This document shows positions 21,075-31,449 of a stretch of 64,000 bases of DNA, one piece after another. The stretch lies in the NCBI GenBank assembly GCA_047967505.1, contig CM106541.1; one strand, written 5' to 3'. The position numbers were made by a program, and so were the translations under genes. A model generated the notes under the pieces. It had not been told where the DNA came from. It ran no database searches and worked only from the letters and a program-made list of their open reading frames with translations. Numbering within the stretch: the stretch's first letter is position 1; each line of letters begins with the position of its first letter. The DNA comes from Dipteris shenzhenensis (lineage: Eukaryota > Polypodiophyta > Polypodiopsida > Gleicheniales).

Positions 21075-21781
21075 GATATATGCCTTTGTAAGACTAATAT
21101 ATCCAATCGTGCAAATTTAGATTTTATGTTGTTCTAAAGTCCAAAAATCTACACTAAAAGTAAAAGAGAAAACGAAAAATAAGAAAAAAGAGATAACAAA
21201 TTTTTTTTGAAAAACAAAAGGAAGACATATTTAGCAAGCAAAGCAAAACTTTTATCATCTTCGGTGCCCAAGCATAAGCAGCTATAGTGGGTTTCTAAAG
21301 ACTTGCGAAGTCTCTTGGGCATACCCATTGCTTGCAAAAAATACATTTTTAAAAAAAAAACAAAAAACAACAACATAGAAAGAAAAGAAGAAAGGAAGAA
21401 GGTGACTAAGCAAATATAAACAAGCAAATCAAGAAACAAAATCAACCAAAAAACAAGAATAAAATCTCTCTCATGCAGGAATGAAAACTACATGAACCCT
21501 TACACTTATGTACCGCTTTCTACAAAGATGCAAAATTACTTTCCTAACTTAGAAAGCACACGCATAGTCAATCAAACTTTATTTTGAAACTAAAAGAAAA
21601 ACAAGCTATTCAACTCCCCAATTTTTGCTTTTAGCTTATGTGCAATTGCCTGAGGACGATACACCATAGATAAAAGACTTCATATCTAAGATTGTGCATA
21701 CTTTTTTTATTATTTTTCTTGGATTATACCTCTTGTGTATTAGTAAAGTTATCAAATTACTACATTGAGTGATAAAAGACT
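21075..21781 (-). repeat. Penelope-like repeat block R3 (includes RT 3' end)
   Basis: It matches R1 from the outer edge through the stem-loop (21266-21320) and into the RT tail region (CATAGATAAAAGACTTCATA). It ends abruptly at 21781, where R1 continues into the upstream RT. The CT microsatellite is almost absent here. The pattern fits a 5'-truncated tandem copy. Confidence 0.78.
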
Positions 21782-22793
21782 TTTAGTTGCACAAAGTGCC
21801 TCCAAGTTTGCAATGCATGTCATAAAACCCAATAAAACAAGTTTGCATAAACTGTTAGCTTCTAATAACCACAAAATCAAACAAAATGAACATTTGAAAA
21901 TTGCATAGCTCACTGTCTTTAAAAAATGGTTCAAGAAATTAAAGTTCATGAAAGGATATTTGAACATGGCATATCTGTCCCTTCTAAAACATCCGTGATT
22001 TGCATCCTTGTAAGGTATTGCTACTGTAATGTACTGATCCTTTTCAAGTCACTACTTTGCGCAGTCGGTGCTCCTACCTCAAACAACAATCATGAAAAGT
22101 CTTTACAAAATTAAGTTTCCACAAAATCTTGAAAAGGAGTATACATTAGGTTAAGAAAGCAGTGGCAAACAGTGCCGACTTAAGAAAATTCAACTTCTAT
22201 TAATACTGGGAATGAAATGTGAGTCCACAATTCAGGTAAGTATAGAAGAGCCTAATCCTGTACCTCAAGTTTCCAACTTCTGACAGACTAATTTAGGAAT
22301 GCTTTGATCTATATATATAGAAATACTAGGCACCAAACATTCCTGTCACTGCACCAACTATGAGCGACAAAAGCAGAGAAGAAAGTCAGACAAGACGACC
22401 AAAACATTGCCATTTGATGATCTTCACATGCAAAGACAAACAATCAAGAAGTGAAGACTCCAGCAATTCAGAGGATAATTAGAGAACAGCTGTGTACTGG
22501 ATGCAAATACATGAATTATGCAATCCCCCGCCTTCCTTCCATCGTTCATGTCAATACATGCATACACCACAGTAAGACTGCGCAAAAGCTAAAATCTAGA
22601 AATCTGCCGTGTTTGCCTTTTAGGAAGATTCAAATCAACCCTACAAAGACACGATCAAACATCGGAAAGCAACTCACATTGTTGCCACTAGTCCAAACAC
22701 TCATCACTCATTCCATTATTACAGAGTCCACTCTTGCTGGCTTTCAGAGACAAAATTTCCTTTTAAGAACCCGTAAACGACCAGCATGTAGCA
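21782..22793. other. Probable 3' UTR and flank of COX5C
   Basis: Minus-strand sequence downstream of the COX5C stop. A 121-residue plus-strand frame at 22451-22816 has no domain and overlaps the COX5C exon antisense, so it is taken as chance. No other gene was seen. Confidence 0.4.
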
Positions 22794-22897
22794 TCACTCC
22801 TGGACCACTACTGTGATTATGCCTTTCTCCAAAAGAGAATAGAATTCTTCTGTCTTTCGCCTCTCATTCAAGTGATGGATTTTCCAGAGAGCACCAC
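22794..22897 (-). CDS. COX5C: Cytochrome c oxidase subunit 5C, exon 2
   Basis: The acceptor ACCTGTTACAG ends at 22898 and the exon encodes GALWKIHHLNERRKTEEFYS and the closing LLEKGIITVVVQE, stop TGA at 22794-22796. Plant COX5C proteins are about 60-65 residues and carry the block GGLWKMHHWNEQRKT..FYDLLEKG, which this matches closely. Joined in phase 1 to exon 1 (31275-31347), it gives 58 residues, or 68 from the earlier ATG. COX5C is a small nuclear-encoded membrane subunit of mitochondrial complex IV. The exon is too short to show as a long open frame. An unspliced 52-residue frame from ATG 22950-22952 is possible but lacks the family N-terminus. Confidence 0.85.
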
Positions 22898-23350
22898 CTG
22901 TAACAGGTCCAATGACAAGGTTCAACTTGCTGCGACAGAAGCAGAAAGCCATGAACACTTTTACTCAACCCTTTTAATTTATGTATCTAATAACCTCCTT
23001 GCTCCCATGCTTCTGACTAGATAAAAAAACCTAGTCCCATAAATAAAAAATCAAAGAAAATACTTTATTGTAGTCAATCTTTCAACAGCACTCCCACAGA
23101 TCCCAAGGGATTGGATCTCTTATGCTCTTTTCTGTCCTTTTTTCCTACAATCAGACTCCAGAGGGAAGGGAGGAAAGGCAAAGAAAGAAAGGGGAAACTG
23201 TCTCAGGGAATGTAGGTGTGTGTGTGGACCCCACCTGGGAGGGGGAAGCATTCACTTTTTCAACATGATACTTGTAAATTACCTTTACCAAGTATTGTAG
23301 CCACGCTCCCCATGGCGAGGCACAAGAGAAACATCTGTAGCCTCAAGCTG

Positions 23351-23416
23351 AAGGCTTATGATGCTGCATGCCCAGCAGATGTGAAGGCTTATAATGCTGC
23401 ATGCCCAGCAGATGTT
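23351..23416. repeat. 33-base tandem duplication
   Basis: AAGGCTTATGATGCTGCATG and AAGGCTTATAATGCTGCATG start two adjacent 33-base units. The length is a multiple of three, so one plus-strand frame shows an 11-residue repeat (KAYDAACPADV, KAYNAACPADV), but there is no other sign that it is a gene. Confidence 0.8.
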
Positions 23417-24230
23417 CTTGGTGTCTTCCTCAGAGCTGCAGCAGTTTGAGGGGGTGGGATGATTAGTACGTTGGATATTAGGTTCCATGCCCCACTTGTG
23501 AGCCCCCATATGAGGAGACCAAAGGGGCTTGAAACCTGTAGAGGGATGGAATGAGGCTACTATGTGGGCAGCAAGCTGGCTGCCACATGGACAGAATGAG
23601 AATGTCCTCCTTGTATTGGTTTTAGGGAAGCATTAAGGCCACCCTGGTGAGCACTTAGGGCTGCCTGTATGCCCATCTTTGGGGCTGGCTGTTGGGCTTA
23701 GAGGTGCCCAGCCATAGGTCTAGGAAACAGGCAGAAGGGCCCAGCAGAAAGGCACTTGGGCCTGGACTGCAGTAGGCAGTCGGCGCAGACTACCAGGTCA
23801 GCAGGCCTCGATTCCTAGCCTGCTGCCTACAATCCATGGCCGTGGCAACTTTTTTCTTTTTCTGTTTCTTTTTCCAGAGTAAAGCTCTTTCTATTAATGC
23901 TTGAGAAAAAACCAACCATGCTGATCGTGGAAGAAAGTAAAGGATTAAATGCTGGCTGTCAACTAGCCTGTTTTCAGAGAACCCAGCTCACTGCCTACGA
24001 GTCTCTGAAACAAGGACCCCAACAACCAAGGTGGGGGACTATATATCCAGTGAATACCTCATCTATGAATACATAAAAGACACTTGCAGGCCAAGCCTTG
24101 CAGAAACGCGCCCGCCTCTCAGCAGTAATCCGAGAACCCATTGTACCTTGCTCCCAAATGGCGTGCAGGGTGTAGATGACATGTTGTCATACGGCAATGG
24201 CTATCCTCATGGTCCTAAGACTGTCCCTAT

Positions 24231-24822
24231 GCTCAGATACCAATGTAACATGCAGAGGACTTTGTCTGAAGTTAAACAACCTTAGACTAACTGCAATTAG
24301 ATAGCACTGAGAAAATGCAGATGAAGGCCGGCTGAGGCTGAGCTGGTGCCTTCCCAATGCTGCTCCTAACTGCTGTATGATGGACTGTTGCTATGGTATG
24401 ATCTGCTGCTGATTGAAGTATGCTGAACTGATGCGAAATGAAGTGCTAAATGCTGTCCTTGCTGCTGGAAGTGAAGGCCTGACTGCCTGGAATCGGTCCA
24501 CGAATGCATGCCCCACCATGGACAGCTAAGGCACCTTTTATAGACTTTCAAGGCAGACTGGCCCGCTCTGGTTAGATGGTAAACACAGACCATTGACCCT
24601 GGTCGACTAGTGGGTCAGCCAAAAGTCAACGTTGACCTAAATTTGACTGAAAAAGTCTACTCTGCGTTTTTTTAACCTACATTGTCTTCTGCTAGTGGGG
24701 CATCCTGTGGCGCCTTTTATGGCCCTAAATCCTTCACAAAAAAGTTCTAGAAAATGCTGTGAAATGCTGACTGTGTAGCCAGGTGTCACTGCCACCTGTT
24801 CCCTACACTGGTACATGTGACA
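24231..24822 (-). repeat. LTR with adjacent primer-binding site (copy A)
   Basis: On + the sequence GCTCAGATACCA (24231-24242, one base off the complement of the initiator tRNA-Met site) is followed by A and then TGTAACATG at 24244. The LTR ends ACATGTGACA at 24822, giving TG...CA limits and 579 bases. It is closely related to copy B at 28542-29383 over both ends and to the leader outside the primer site, so both are 5' LTR-leader ends of the same family in the same orientation. Confidence 0.72.
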
Positions 24823-25056
24823 TGAAAGTACCCTCTTGCTTCATTTCAGTAGGCGCTGCTATGAACAGTATTTCTCTCTTTCTAGCTTTTCCATTTTTTC
24901 ATCTCGTAAGGTTTACTTCTATGTTCTTGCAATTTACACCTTGCATGCTTTATAGCTCCAAATTGCCTATTCCCTGCTTCTGCATGTAACAATATCATTA
25001 TCTCTAGTTGACGTTCCTATAGTTCGCATTTTTTCTTTCAATTTAGAACACTTGAC

Positions 25057-25395
25057 CTATCTACTCATGTGAAGATAGAGTCTACGGCCTTTTGCTAGAG
25101 TGATCAACTCCTTGAATTCCCTCTTTGGAAACATTGATCGACCAGCGTTATCTTCCTCTCCTCTCATTGCATTTGGATCATAATCCATGTGCGTGGGATT
25201 TTGACCTAAAGGTAGAAACTCATCCCGTTCACCGTCTAAAAACGAACAGTCAAATTTCAAAGAAGACCCTGCAGAGGACTCTTCTGCATTGTTTGCCGAG
25301 CCTTCGCTCCCTGCCAATGTACCTTCCATTGCCTTGGTCCCCGCCCCCTGCCCATGAGGCCTGTCTGTCACCTCCTCTTCTTGTCTGTCGCACAT
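25057..25395 (-). pseudogene. Possible gag-like N-terminal frame behind a primer-binding site
   Basis: A 112-residue acidic and basic frame on - begins about 110 bases after a minus-type primer-binding site (25502-25513). This is where gag begins in copia-like elements. It ends with a stop at 25057 without any knuckle or known fold. The Gly/Glu/Ser-rich composition suits a structural protein linker, but homology could not be established. It could also be a chance open frame in GC-richer DNA. Confidence 0.3.
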
Positions 25396-25501
25396 GCCCT
25401 CTTCTTTCCATTCTATCTCGCACCACTCTTCTTTCCTTCATCTCTCTCGCTCACCACATGAACAAATTCTTCTCTTTCAGTCACTTCAATGGATTGATCC
25501 C

Positions 25502-25513
25502 GCTCTAATACCA
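25502..25513 (-). other. Primer-binding site of a minus-strand LTR element
   Basis: GCTCTAATACCA on + is the reverse complement of a one-mismatch initiator tRNA-Met primer site (TGGTATCAGAGC). It is followed after two bases by TGTAATGG at 25516, the expected LTR edge. The far LTR end was not found. Confidence 0.6.
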
Positions 25514-25515
25514 AG

Positions 25516-27968
25516 TGTAATGGACCAGAAAGTCTGGTTCCACTCAAATTACAGATTTCTATCTGTTTTCAGAGAAAATTACAACTCTATGGCTGATTTA
25601 CAGGCCCTCCTACAACCTTGATGCTACAGTAGCACCCCCGTGACCTCCATATTGAGTATTTATTTGTGTATCCTATTCGTTTCCTACTGTAGGCTGACTA
25701 ACTATGTGCCTAGGACATGTCCTAGCTGCTCTCTACGTATGAGAGGGAAGCATCCTCCCAATAGAAGAGATGGAAGATGGGATGTGACCACATAAGTAGT
25801 CACACCTCACCTGCCCTTTCAATTTTCCCCAAGACCTAGGTTAATCCTTCAACCTTACGTACTAGAGTTTCTACGGTTCCTTGACCCATCTCCCTAGCCT
25901 GTTGAGGACTAGGCCATCAATAGGGTGAAACCTCAATGCAACTCACATATGAGCAAAAAAAGGGAGACGCAGGAGTGAAGGAAGAACTGCAATAATCATA
26001 AGCTCCCAAATCAGGGCATAGACTCTCATACAAATAATGAAGCTGCCCATAGAAGGTGTATGTAGCCAACCTTCTACCATTCACCCATTTGGCCATTATG
26101 CCTCCTTCAATGCCTTGCCAACCTAATATTCTATTATCCTAGGTGCCTAACTCCGCACCTAACGATCCGAGCGGCCATGGGGCTAATTCTGCCGTCACTT
26201 GGTGGGTCGGACCAATCACTAATCAGAGTCGGAGTTGGATAGGTCAGACCCGCAACACCTTGGCACTGCCGCTGGACGGATGAAAATACGCATAGCATTG
26301 CCAATTAGAAACCACTTCATGGCTGGGAACCCATGCAACAGCCATGAGAAAACCCATACAAGATATAGAAGGCCAGCCTCTCAAACTTTCTTCTTGTTCC
26401 CTAACAAGTAGGCTGCTCCTCATACATGCCAAGATACAATTCTATGTGCCTAACTCCACCACCTATATGCCTAACTATGGTCGGTTGCTTGGCGAGGACA
26501 GCCATCGACTATGGAGTCAGACACAATGGAGTCCAAACGGTCAGACCTCCAACACACACTTTCATTATTCTAATCCTTTTTTATCCCTAGATAATGACCT
26601 ATAACTTAACATAACCTTTTCCTCCCTATCTCACTCCGATTTTAGAGCTGTCTGAAACAACGTTCTTCTCTCAATCAATCCTATTTAACATACTAATTTG
26701 GGTAGTACTGGGTATCCATGTCATGACAAGCCAACCAATCTGCTGACCTACCGCTATTCTAGCCAACCCACCTATGAGCCCGCGTGACCCCTCTAGATGC
26801 TAAGCCAACCTACTGCTTCAAGCCGACCAGGTCTGGCCTATAAAGTGCCCAATCAGCCCCCTCTTTGGCCCCTTCGTTTCATCTCGCATCACCAAATCTG
26901 GACCCTTTCTACCCCTCTCAAAGCCCATTTTAGTGCAGGTGTCCTGCCCCCTTGTCTTCCTCAAATGAAGACTCACAGGCAAGGTAATGTCTGCACTGTC
27001 AATCAAGCTTTACAAGTACAACAAAGAAGATTTTTTGAGCTACTGGCATTAACATGTTAACGACTAAATAAAATCAGTTCTCTCACAATCATGAAAACGT
27101 GCTTCACCTCAACACGAACTGACATATTTGTCAATTGTTGTCAGCACAAAATAACTACACCATCTCTCAGACTTCCATCTCACACAATCTTTATGTGTAT
27201 GTATTCCGTCAAGAATCAGCCCCAGTTATCTATACTCCGGTAGCAGTGTAGCAGTTGCTAGGATCTCACAATCTCTCTCAACCTAGATGAGCATATAGTG
27301 TAAGTCTCCCCTCTCAACCTTCGTGTGTATGACAACTCTCCTACATCCATCCTCTAATGCTAGGGAATCACTAGAATGCTAGGTCCCAACCTTAGAGTCA
27401 ACAAGGATGACCCCTTGCAAAGCTAGCTTGTCGGCTCAACCCCAACGTGGGCTCCACTGCTAAACATATATCTCTTGACAGATAGGCCATAACATTATCC
27501 ATCCTAAAAGAAGGGCTCCATTATGTGCCTCTTCTTGACTCCTCATTGCACGGCACAAGTGTGGCACTGAACAGATCTCATTCCCAGGATACTAGCTAAG
27601 CATGGATCGGTGACATGAGTATCCATACTAATGAGGTTGCCTTCGAACTCCATCTCTGAAGCTCAAAAAAAACTTTGAGTGCAATCATATGTTTCCCTAA
27701 TCCGTTTTTCTATACGCAAAAAGGTTGCTTGCAAATACTATCTAAAACACCAAATATTGTGATAATAAGACTTTCTATATGCCCTAGCAGGTTTTGGTTT
27801 GCCAATAGCACACCACAGGGTACAGGAAGCCCTAGTACCTTTTTCTAAAAGACCAGCTTTTCTTGGATGAAAAGCTCCCAACTTTTAGGCACAAAGCCAA
27901 AAAGCATGGCTGCCCCTTGTTCAATAATGAGAGAGCCTCTAAGCCCCTAGAATCAGAATTCGAGTTGC
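25516..27968. other. Intronic DNA, LTR start at the left, otherwise unassigned
   Basis: The left end begins as an LTR (TGTAATGG) of the element whose primer site is at 25502. The remainder has scattered short open frames and motifs such as repeated GGTCRGACC-like words near 26210 and 26540, but no recognisable coding domain. Confidence 0.4.
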
Positions 27969-28264
27969 ATCATCTTCTTGCTCCTCAGTGAGCCAGTTGT
28001 AAAGAGTTGTTGTTGCAATAAAGACCTTCAAAGGGCGCGTGGGGGCAGGGGGGTGATTTCTGGGACCTAGTGCTACATTCTCTCCCTCTTCTCCCCTTTC
28101 CCACTCCCTTCCTCAATTGCACTGAAGAAGCTAGTTGGATCACTGCCTTTTTAGTGCATGATTTCTTGGAGCCAATCGTTGCTGCCCATAGCCAGTTCAA
28201 AGTTTCCGGCCAATTTGTGGAAGGCTCTCTCTCCATTTGCAATTGTTGTATTTTGTGTTGGAAT

Positions 28265-28347
28265 CCTTGGGTTTATGAATTGAGCGTGATGTGCTGTTGT
28301 TTATTGTGAATTTCAAGAAGTCTTTAAGGTTTCATTGGTATCAGAGC
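28265..28347 (+). repeat. Plus-strand LTR end and primer-binding site
   Basis: TTTAAGGTTTCA ends at 28334 and is followed by TTGGTATCAGAGCATAG, an exact TGGTATCAGAGC initiator tRNA-Met primer site at 28336-28347. The last 70 bases of the LTR (from TTGGGTTTATGAATTGA) recur at 29488-29556 without the primer site. The LTR start was not found. Confidence 0.7.
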
Positions 28348-28528
28348 ATAGCTTTGTCACTTTCATTTGTGACGTATGTGCTTATGCAAGCCGAACCTAT
28401 ATGCTCCTACATGCTTAGCAAGAAGCACACGACTTGCAACAAGATCTTCAAGTGATTTATCTGATTCGAAGCAACTGAAATGACTGACGACATGGCTATC
28501 TTCATGCTCCAAAGGCTGACAACCCTAA

Positions 28529-29383
28529 GCTCTGATACCAATGTAACGTGTACAGGGTTTTGACCATAGTTAAACAACCCTAGACTAACTACAATTAAAG
28601 ACTAAATAGCATGAGACAGATAGGGAGGTAAAGAGATAGACATCTGGCACAAGACACACAAATTGTTATGTAACGCAATGTGAAGTTACTAATATGAATA
28701 CAAACATCTGAATACAATAATGAGCCCCTTTTAGATGTTGGGCTATGACTGACTCTTATTGTGTTACTACTGAGGACTAAATGTTGATATAGAGGCTACA
28801 AGGAATGCTGATGTGGATGCTGAGATTCTACGCCCCACGATGAGCCTAATACAAAGTAAATGATTAGGCTTAGACTGAGCTGAATACCTCGAATGCTGCT
28901 CCTGTATGGTACTCCTGATGTAGGTGAAGTTGATGCTATAGACTACGGGTGTATGATGAATGATCTGTGATGACTAAATGCTAACCTAAATGCGTGGTGG
29001 ATGATGAGGCTGAAGGCCAAAACTACAGGTCAGAACCCCTGAACTAATGCTGGAATGCATGGGCTGGTATCTTTGTTTATAGACTTTTAGATTAAACTAG
29101 CGGACCTGGTCAGATGGCCAATGCCAACCATTGACCCTGGTCAACTGGTCAACTCCGATAGTTAACCAAGCCAGGCAAAAGCTGCTGTTGACAAAAAAAG
29201 TCACCGCGTTGACTTAAGTCAACTCTACGTTACTTTGACATGCATTGCCTTCTGCTGGTGGTACATCTTTTGGTGCCTTTTTTGCCCCTAAATCCTTGCC
29301 AAAAGGTCCTAGAATATGCTGTGAAACGTTGACTGTGCAACCAGGTGTCACTGCCATCTGTGCCCTGCACAGTGCATGTGACA
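28529..29383 (-). repeat. LTR with adjacent primer-binding site (copy B)
   Basis: GCTCTGATACCA on + (28529-28540, exact complement of the initiator tRNA-Met site) precedes TGTAACGTG at 28542. The LTR ends GCATGTGACA at 29383, 842 bases with TG...CA limits. It is the longer relative of copy A. The element would run leftwards from here, and its primer site faces the plus-strand site at 28336-28347 about 180 bases away. Confidence 0.75.
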
Positions 29384-29480
29384 AACTGCTAGAGCATTGG
29401 AGGATTCACAATGCCTTCAATGTGAGCCTTCTAAAGAAATATCAAGGACCTGAGCCCATAGATCCAATTCTAGCCCGAAG
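29384..29480 (+). pseudogene. Ty3/gypsy integrase C-terminal tail fragment
   Basis: The plus strand encodes LLEHWRIHNAFNVSLLKKY followed by QGPEPI, which matches the conserved WRIHxVFHVSLLKxY linker between integrase and chromodomain in plant chromoviruses. The fragment abuts the outer end of LTR copy B on the left and the 70-base LTR-end repeat on the right, so it is a piece left by nested insertions. Confidence 0.7.
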
Positions 29481-29556
29481 GAAAACTTGGGTTTATGAAT
29501 TGAAGGTGATGTGCTGTTGCTTATTGCGAATTTCAAGAAGTCTTTCAGGTTTCAAA

Positions 29557-31274
29557 GACAATTAAGCATATATGCTAATTAGTGTCACCCACGTTGAATC
29601 TCCAGACTCCAATGCACAGTAGCTTCTTATGCATGCATGGACTAAATAAGCATTACATAGGTAATTTGGGTCGGTTTCATCGGTGTCAAACGTGTGAGTG
29701 GACCAAGAGTTTTACAACAACGTCAGAAAGAGCAATTACATAAATCGAGTGGACAATTTAGTGAAAAAACTCGAGCAAATGTGAGCAAAACATATGTTCA
29801 TACAAAGTGGCAAACTCACAAGAGTACATTGGTGAAAACAAACTAAAGATGTCATGTGAATTTAACCTCCACCGCTCATACAAAGTGGCAAACTCCCAAG
29901 AGTACACTAGTGAAGATAAACTACTCCAGAGGCACTCTCCTTGAACATGGCATCACATGATGGTAGAAGAGGAAAGTGCTCTATATTTGGCCCTATCCAA
30001 GGGCACTAAGGGTTGCCTAATCTACTGATTGGAGACAACTATACATCCTCCTCCTAGACGGACCTAGATCACCAACTGGTTGGACTGTATAGTCAACCAT
30101 AAATCCAATTGTTTGCCCCACCCATTCTCTCCTACGTCAAGCTTTAATTCATTGCATGTCCTATGGCCTAGCCTGTGGATGGCCTCATGGGATTCCACGT
30201 GGTCCCAGGATCCAAATGTGGATCTTACTTCAAGCAAGTAGGTGAGCTTGGGAAGGATAATAATCTATCTTCAGACCTCTATAGGGTAGTTAGGTCCTCC
30301 AAGCTTTCCCTCCCTAAAGTTAGGCACAGGAAGGTATTGATTACAATACAACATGCCTCACAAAGGTGTGGCCCAACAACAAAAGCAAAAGACTAGGCAA
30401 GGCATGCCAAGAAGAGGGGAATGGCAAAGAAGGAGGAGACGCACATGGGGAGGGGCAGGCACTGAGCCACACAACCTCTAGGAGCAACAAGGGGGAGACA
30501 AGGGATGGGCTGAGAAAGAGGCTTAAGACTGAGACATAAAAGCTGAGAGAGAAGTGGAGATGCACATAAGAGGAGGGGATAGAGAAGGAGAGGCAGACAA
30601 GGAGGGAGAGGTGAAATGCATGGGGGACATGAAGAGATAAGTAAGCAGGAGGGAGGGGCAGGGGTGGAGGAGAGGAGGTAGCTGGACGAGGAGGACCCTA
30701 GAGGCTGACAACAAAGGGAGGCAAAGTAGGGGAGAGGCAGGTTGGGGGGGAGGAGGATGGAACCTCCAATTGTGGAAACCCTCCACACACACACACACAC
30801 ACATACACACACACTTCCGACTAATGCAGGAACACGGTTTGTTGGAGACTTGGGGGACACTGGTCCTAAGACGAAAAAATATTTGTGTCATAAGCCCTCT
30901 TTCAAACGTAAACACAAAATAAATCAGTGATACCATAGACCATGAAAACCCGTTTTAAACAAGAGCCCAAATCTGAAACGTCTTCAAACTGAAACTTGGA
31001 AGATTCAATCTGATTCAAGTTATTGTGGAGATATCACGCCAAAATTCATACGATATACAGATACACAAATTCAGGGCCGAAAAGAAGTACGCTCGAGACA
31101 AGGGCGATGAGCATGGGCACGATTAAAACACTCCGCCCTTAAGTGAGACACAAAGTAATAAACAGGAAGCAGGGAGAAATTCAATGATGAAGTGCTGTGT
31201 TGAGAAGATGGTGAATCTACGGATGCACGTTTGAGAAATGAGCCTAATTGTTAAAGGGAAAGGGCGAAACATAC
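29557..31274. other. Intron 5' part of COX5C, no gene recognised
   Basis: A direct repeat (CATACAAAGTGGCAAACTC at about 29797 and 29878) and a CA microsatellite (30784-30811) are present. The 30341-30936 frames are purine-strand artefacts rich in Ser/Leu/Pro. Confidence 0.45.
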
Positions 31275-31347
31275 CAAAGACTCCAGCGGTCATAGCATAG
31301 CAGATTTCTCTGAGGACGTCAGAACCCCTTTTGGCAGTTGCGGCCAT
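31275..31347 (-). CDS. COX5C: Cytochrome c oxidase subunit 5C, exon 1
   Basis: The exon encodes MAATAKRGSDVLREICYAM then TAGVF plus one base, ending at the donor G|GTATGT. Family members have a short N-terminus, then K(G)PSVVKE(I/L) and a membrane helix that ends in Gly-Gly before LWK; KRGSDVLREI and TAGVFGG fit that. The start at 31347 has a good context (GCCATGG). An in-frame ATG at 31377 would add ten residues (MGFPRVSPHA). A CT microsatellite (31417-31449) sits just upstream in the likely 5' UTR. Known plant COX5C genes carry an intron in the leader; an intron inside the coding part at this place is unusual as far as I know. Confidence 0.78.
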
Positions 31348-31415
31348 GGCATGAGGAGAAACACGGGGAAAGCCCATCGTACTCGCCCTTCTCGTCTCTT
31401 CAACACTGCCAGACT

Positions 31416-31416
<1 letters not shown>

Positions 31417-31448
<32 letters not shown>

Positions 31449-31449
31449 A
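31417..31449. repeat. (CT)n microsatellite upstream of COX5C
   Basis: CT run of about 33 bases, about 40 bases upstream of the first COX5C ATG, reading as GA in the probable leader. GA/CT runs near starts are common in plant promoters. Confidence 0.9.

Larger units (their letters stand above)
22898..31274 (-). other. 8.4-kb intron of COX5C loaded with retrotransposon pieces
   Basis: The donor is TTTG|GTATGTTT at 31274 and the acceptor TGTTACAG|GTGG at 22898, a canonical GT-AG pair in phase 1 that splits the Gly-Gly before LWK. Inside are two related minus-strand LTRs, three minus-type and one plus-type primer-binding sites, a gag-like frame and a Ty3 integrase tail. The intron is inferred from the fit of both exons to one small protein; no transcript evidence is available. 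Confidence 0.72.

Noticed and set aside
22451-22816. 121-residue plus-strand frame
   Set aside because: It overlaps COX5C exon 2 antisense, has no domain and looks like a chance frame.
22794-22952. COX5C as an unspliced 52-residue protein from ATG 22952
   Set aside because: Its N-terminus (MAFCFCRSKLNL) does not match the family, whereas the spliced model with the exon at 31275-31347 restores the expected N-terminus and phase. It cannot be fully excluded without transcripts.
30341-30936. Overlapping minus-strand frames rich in Ser, Leu, Pro and Cys
   Set aside because: They result from a purine-rich plus strand and a CA microsatellite; several frames are open at once and none has a domain.
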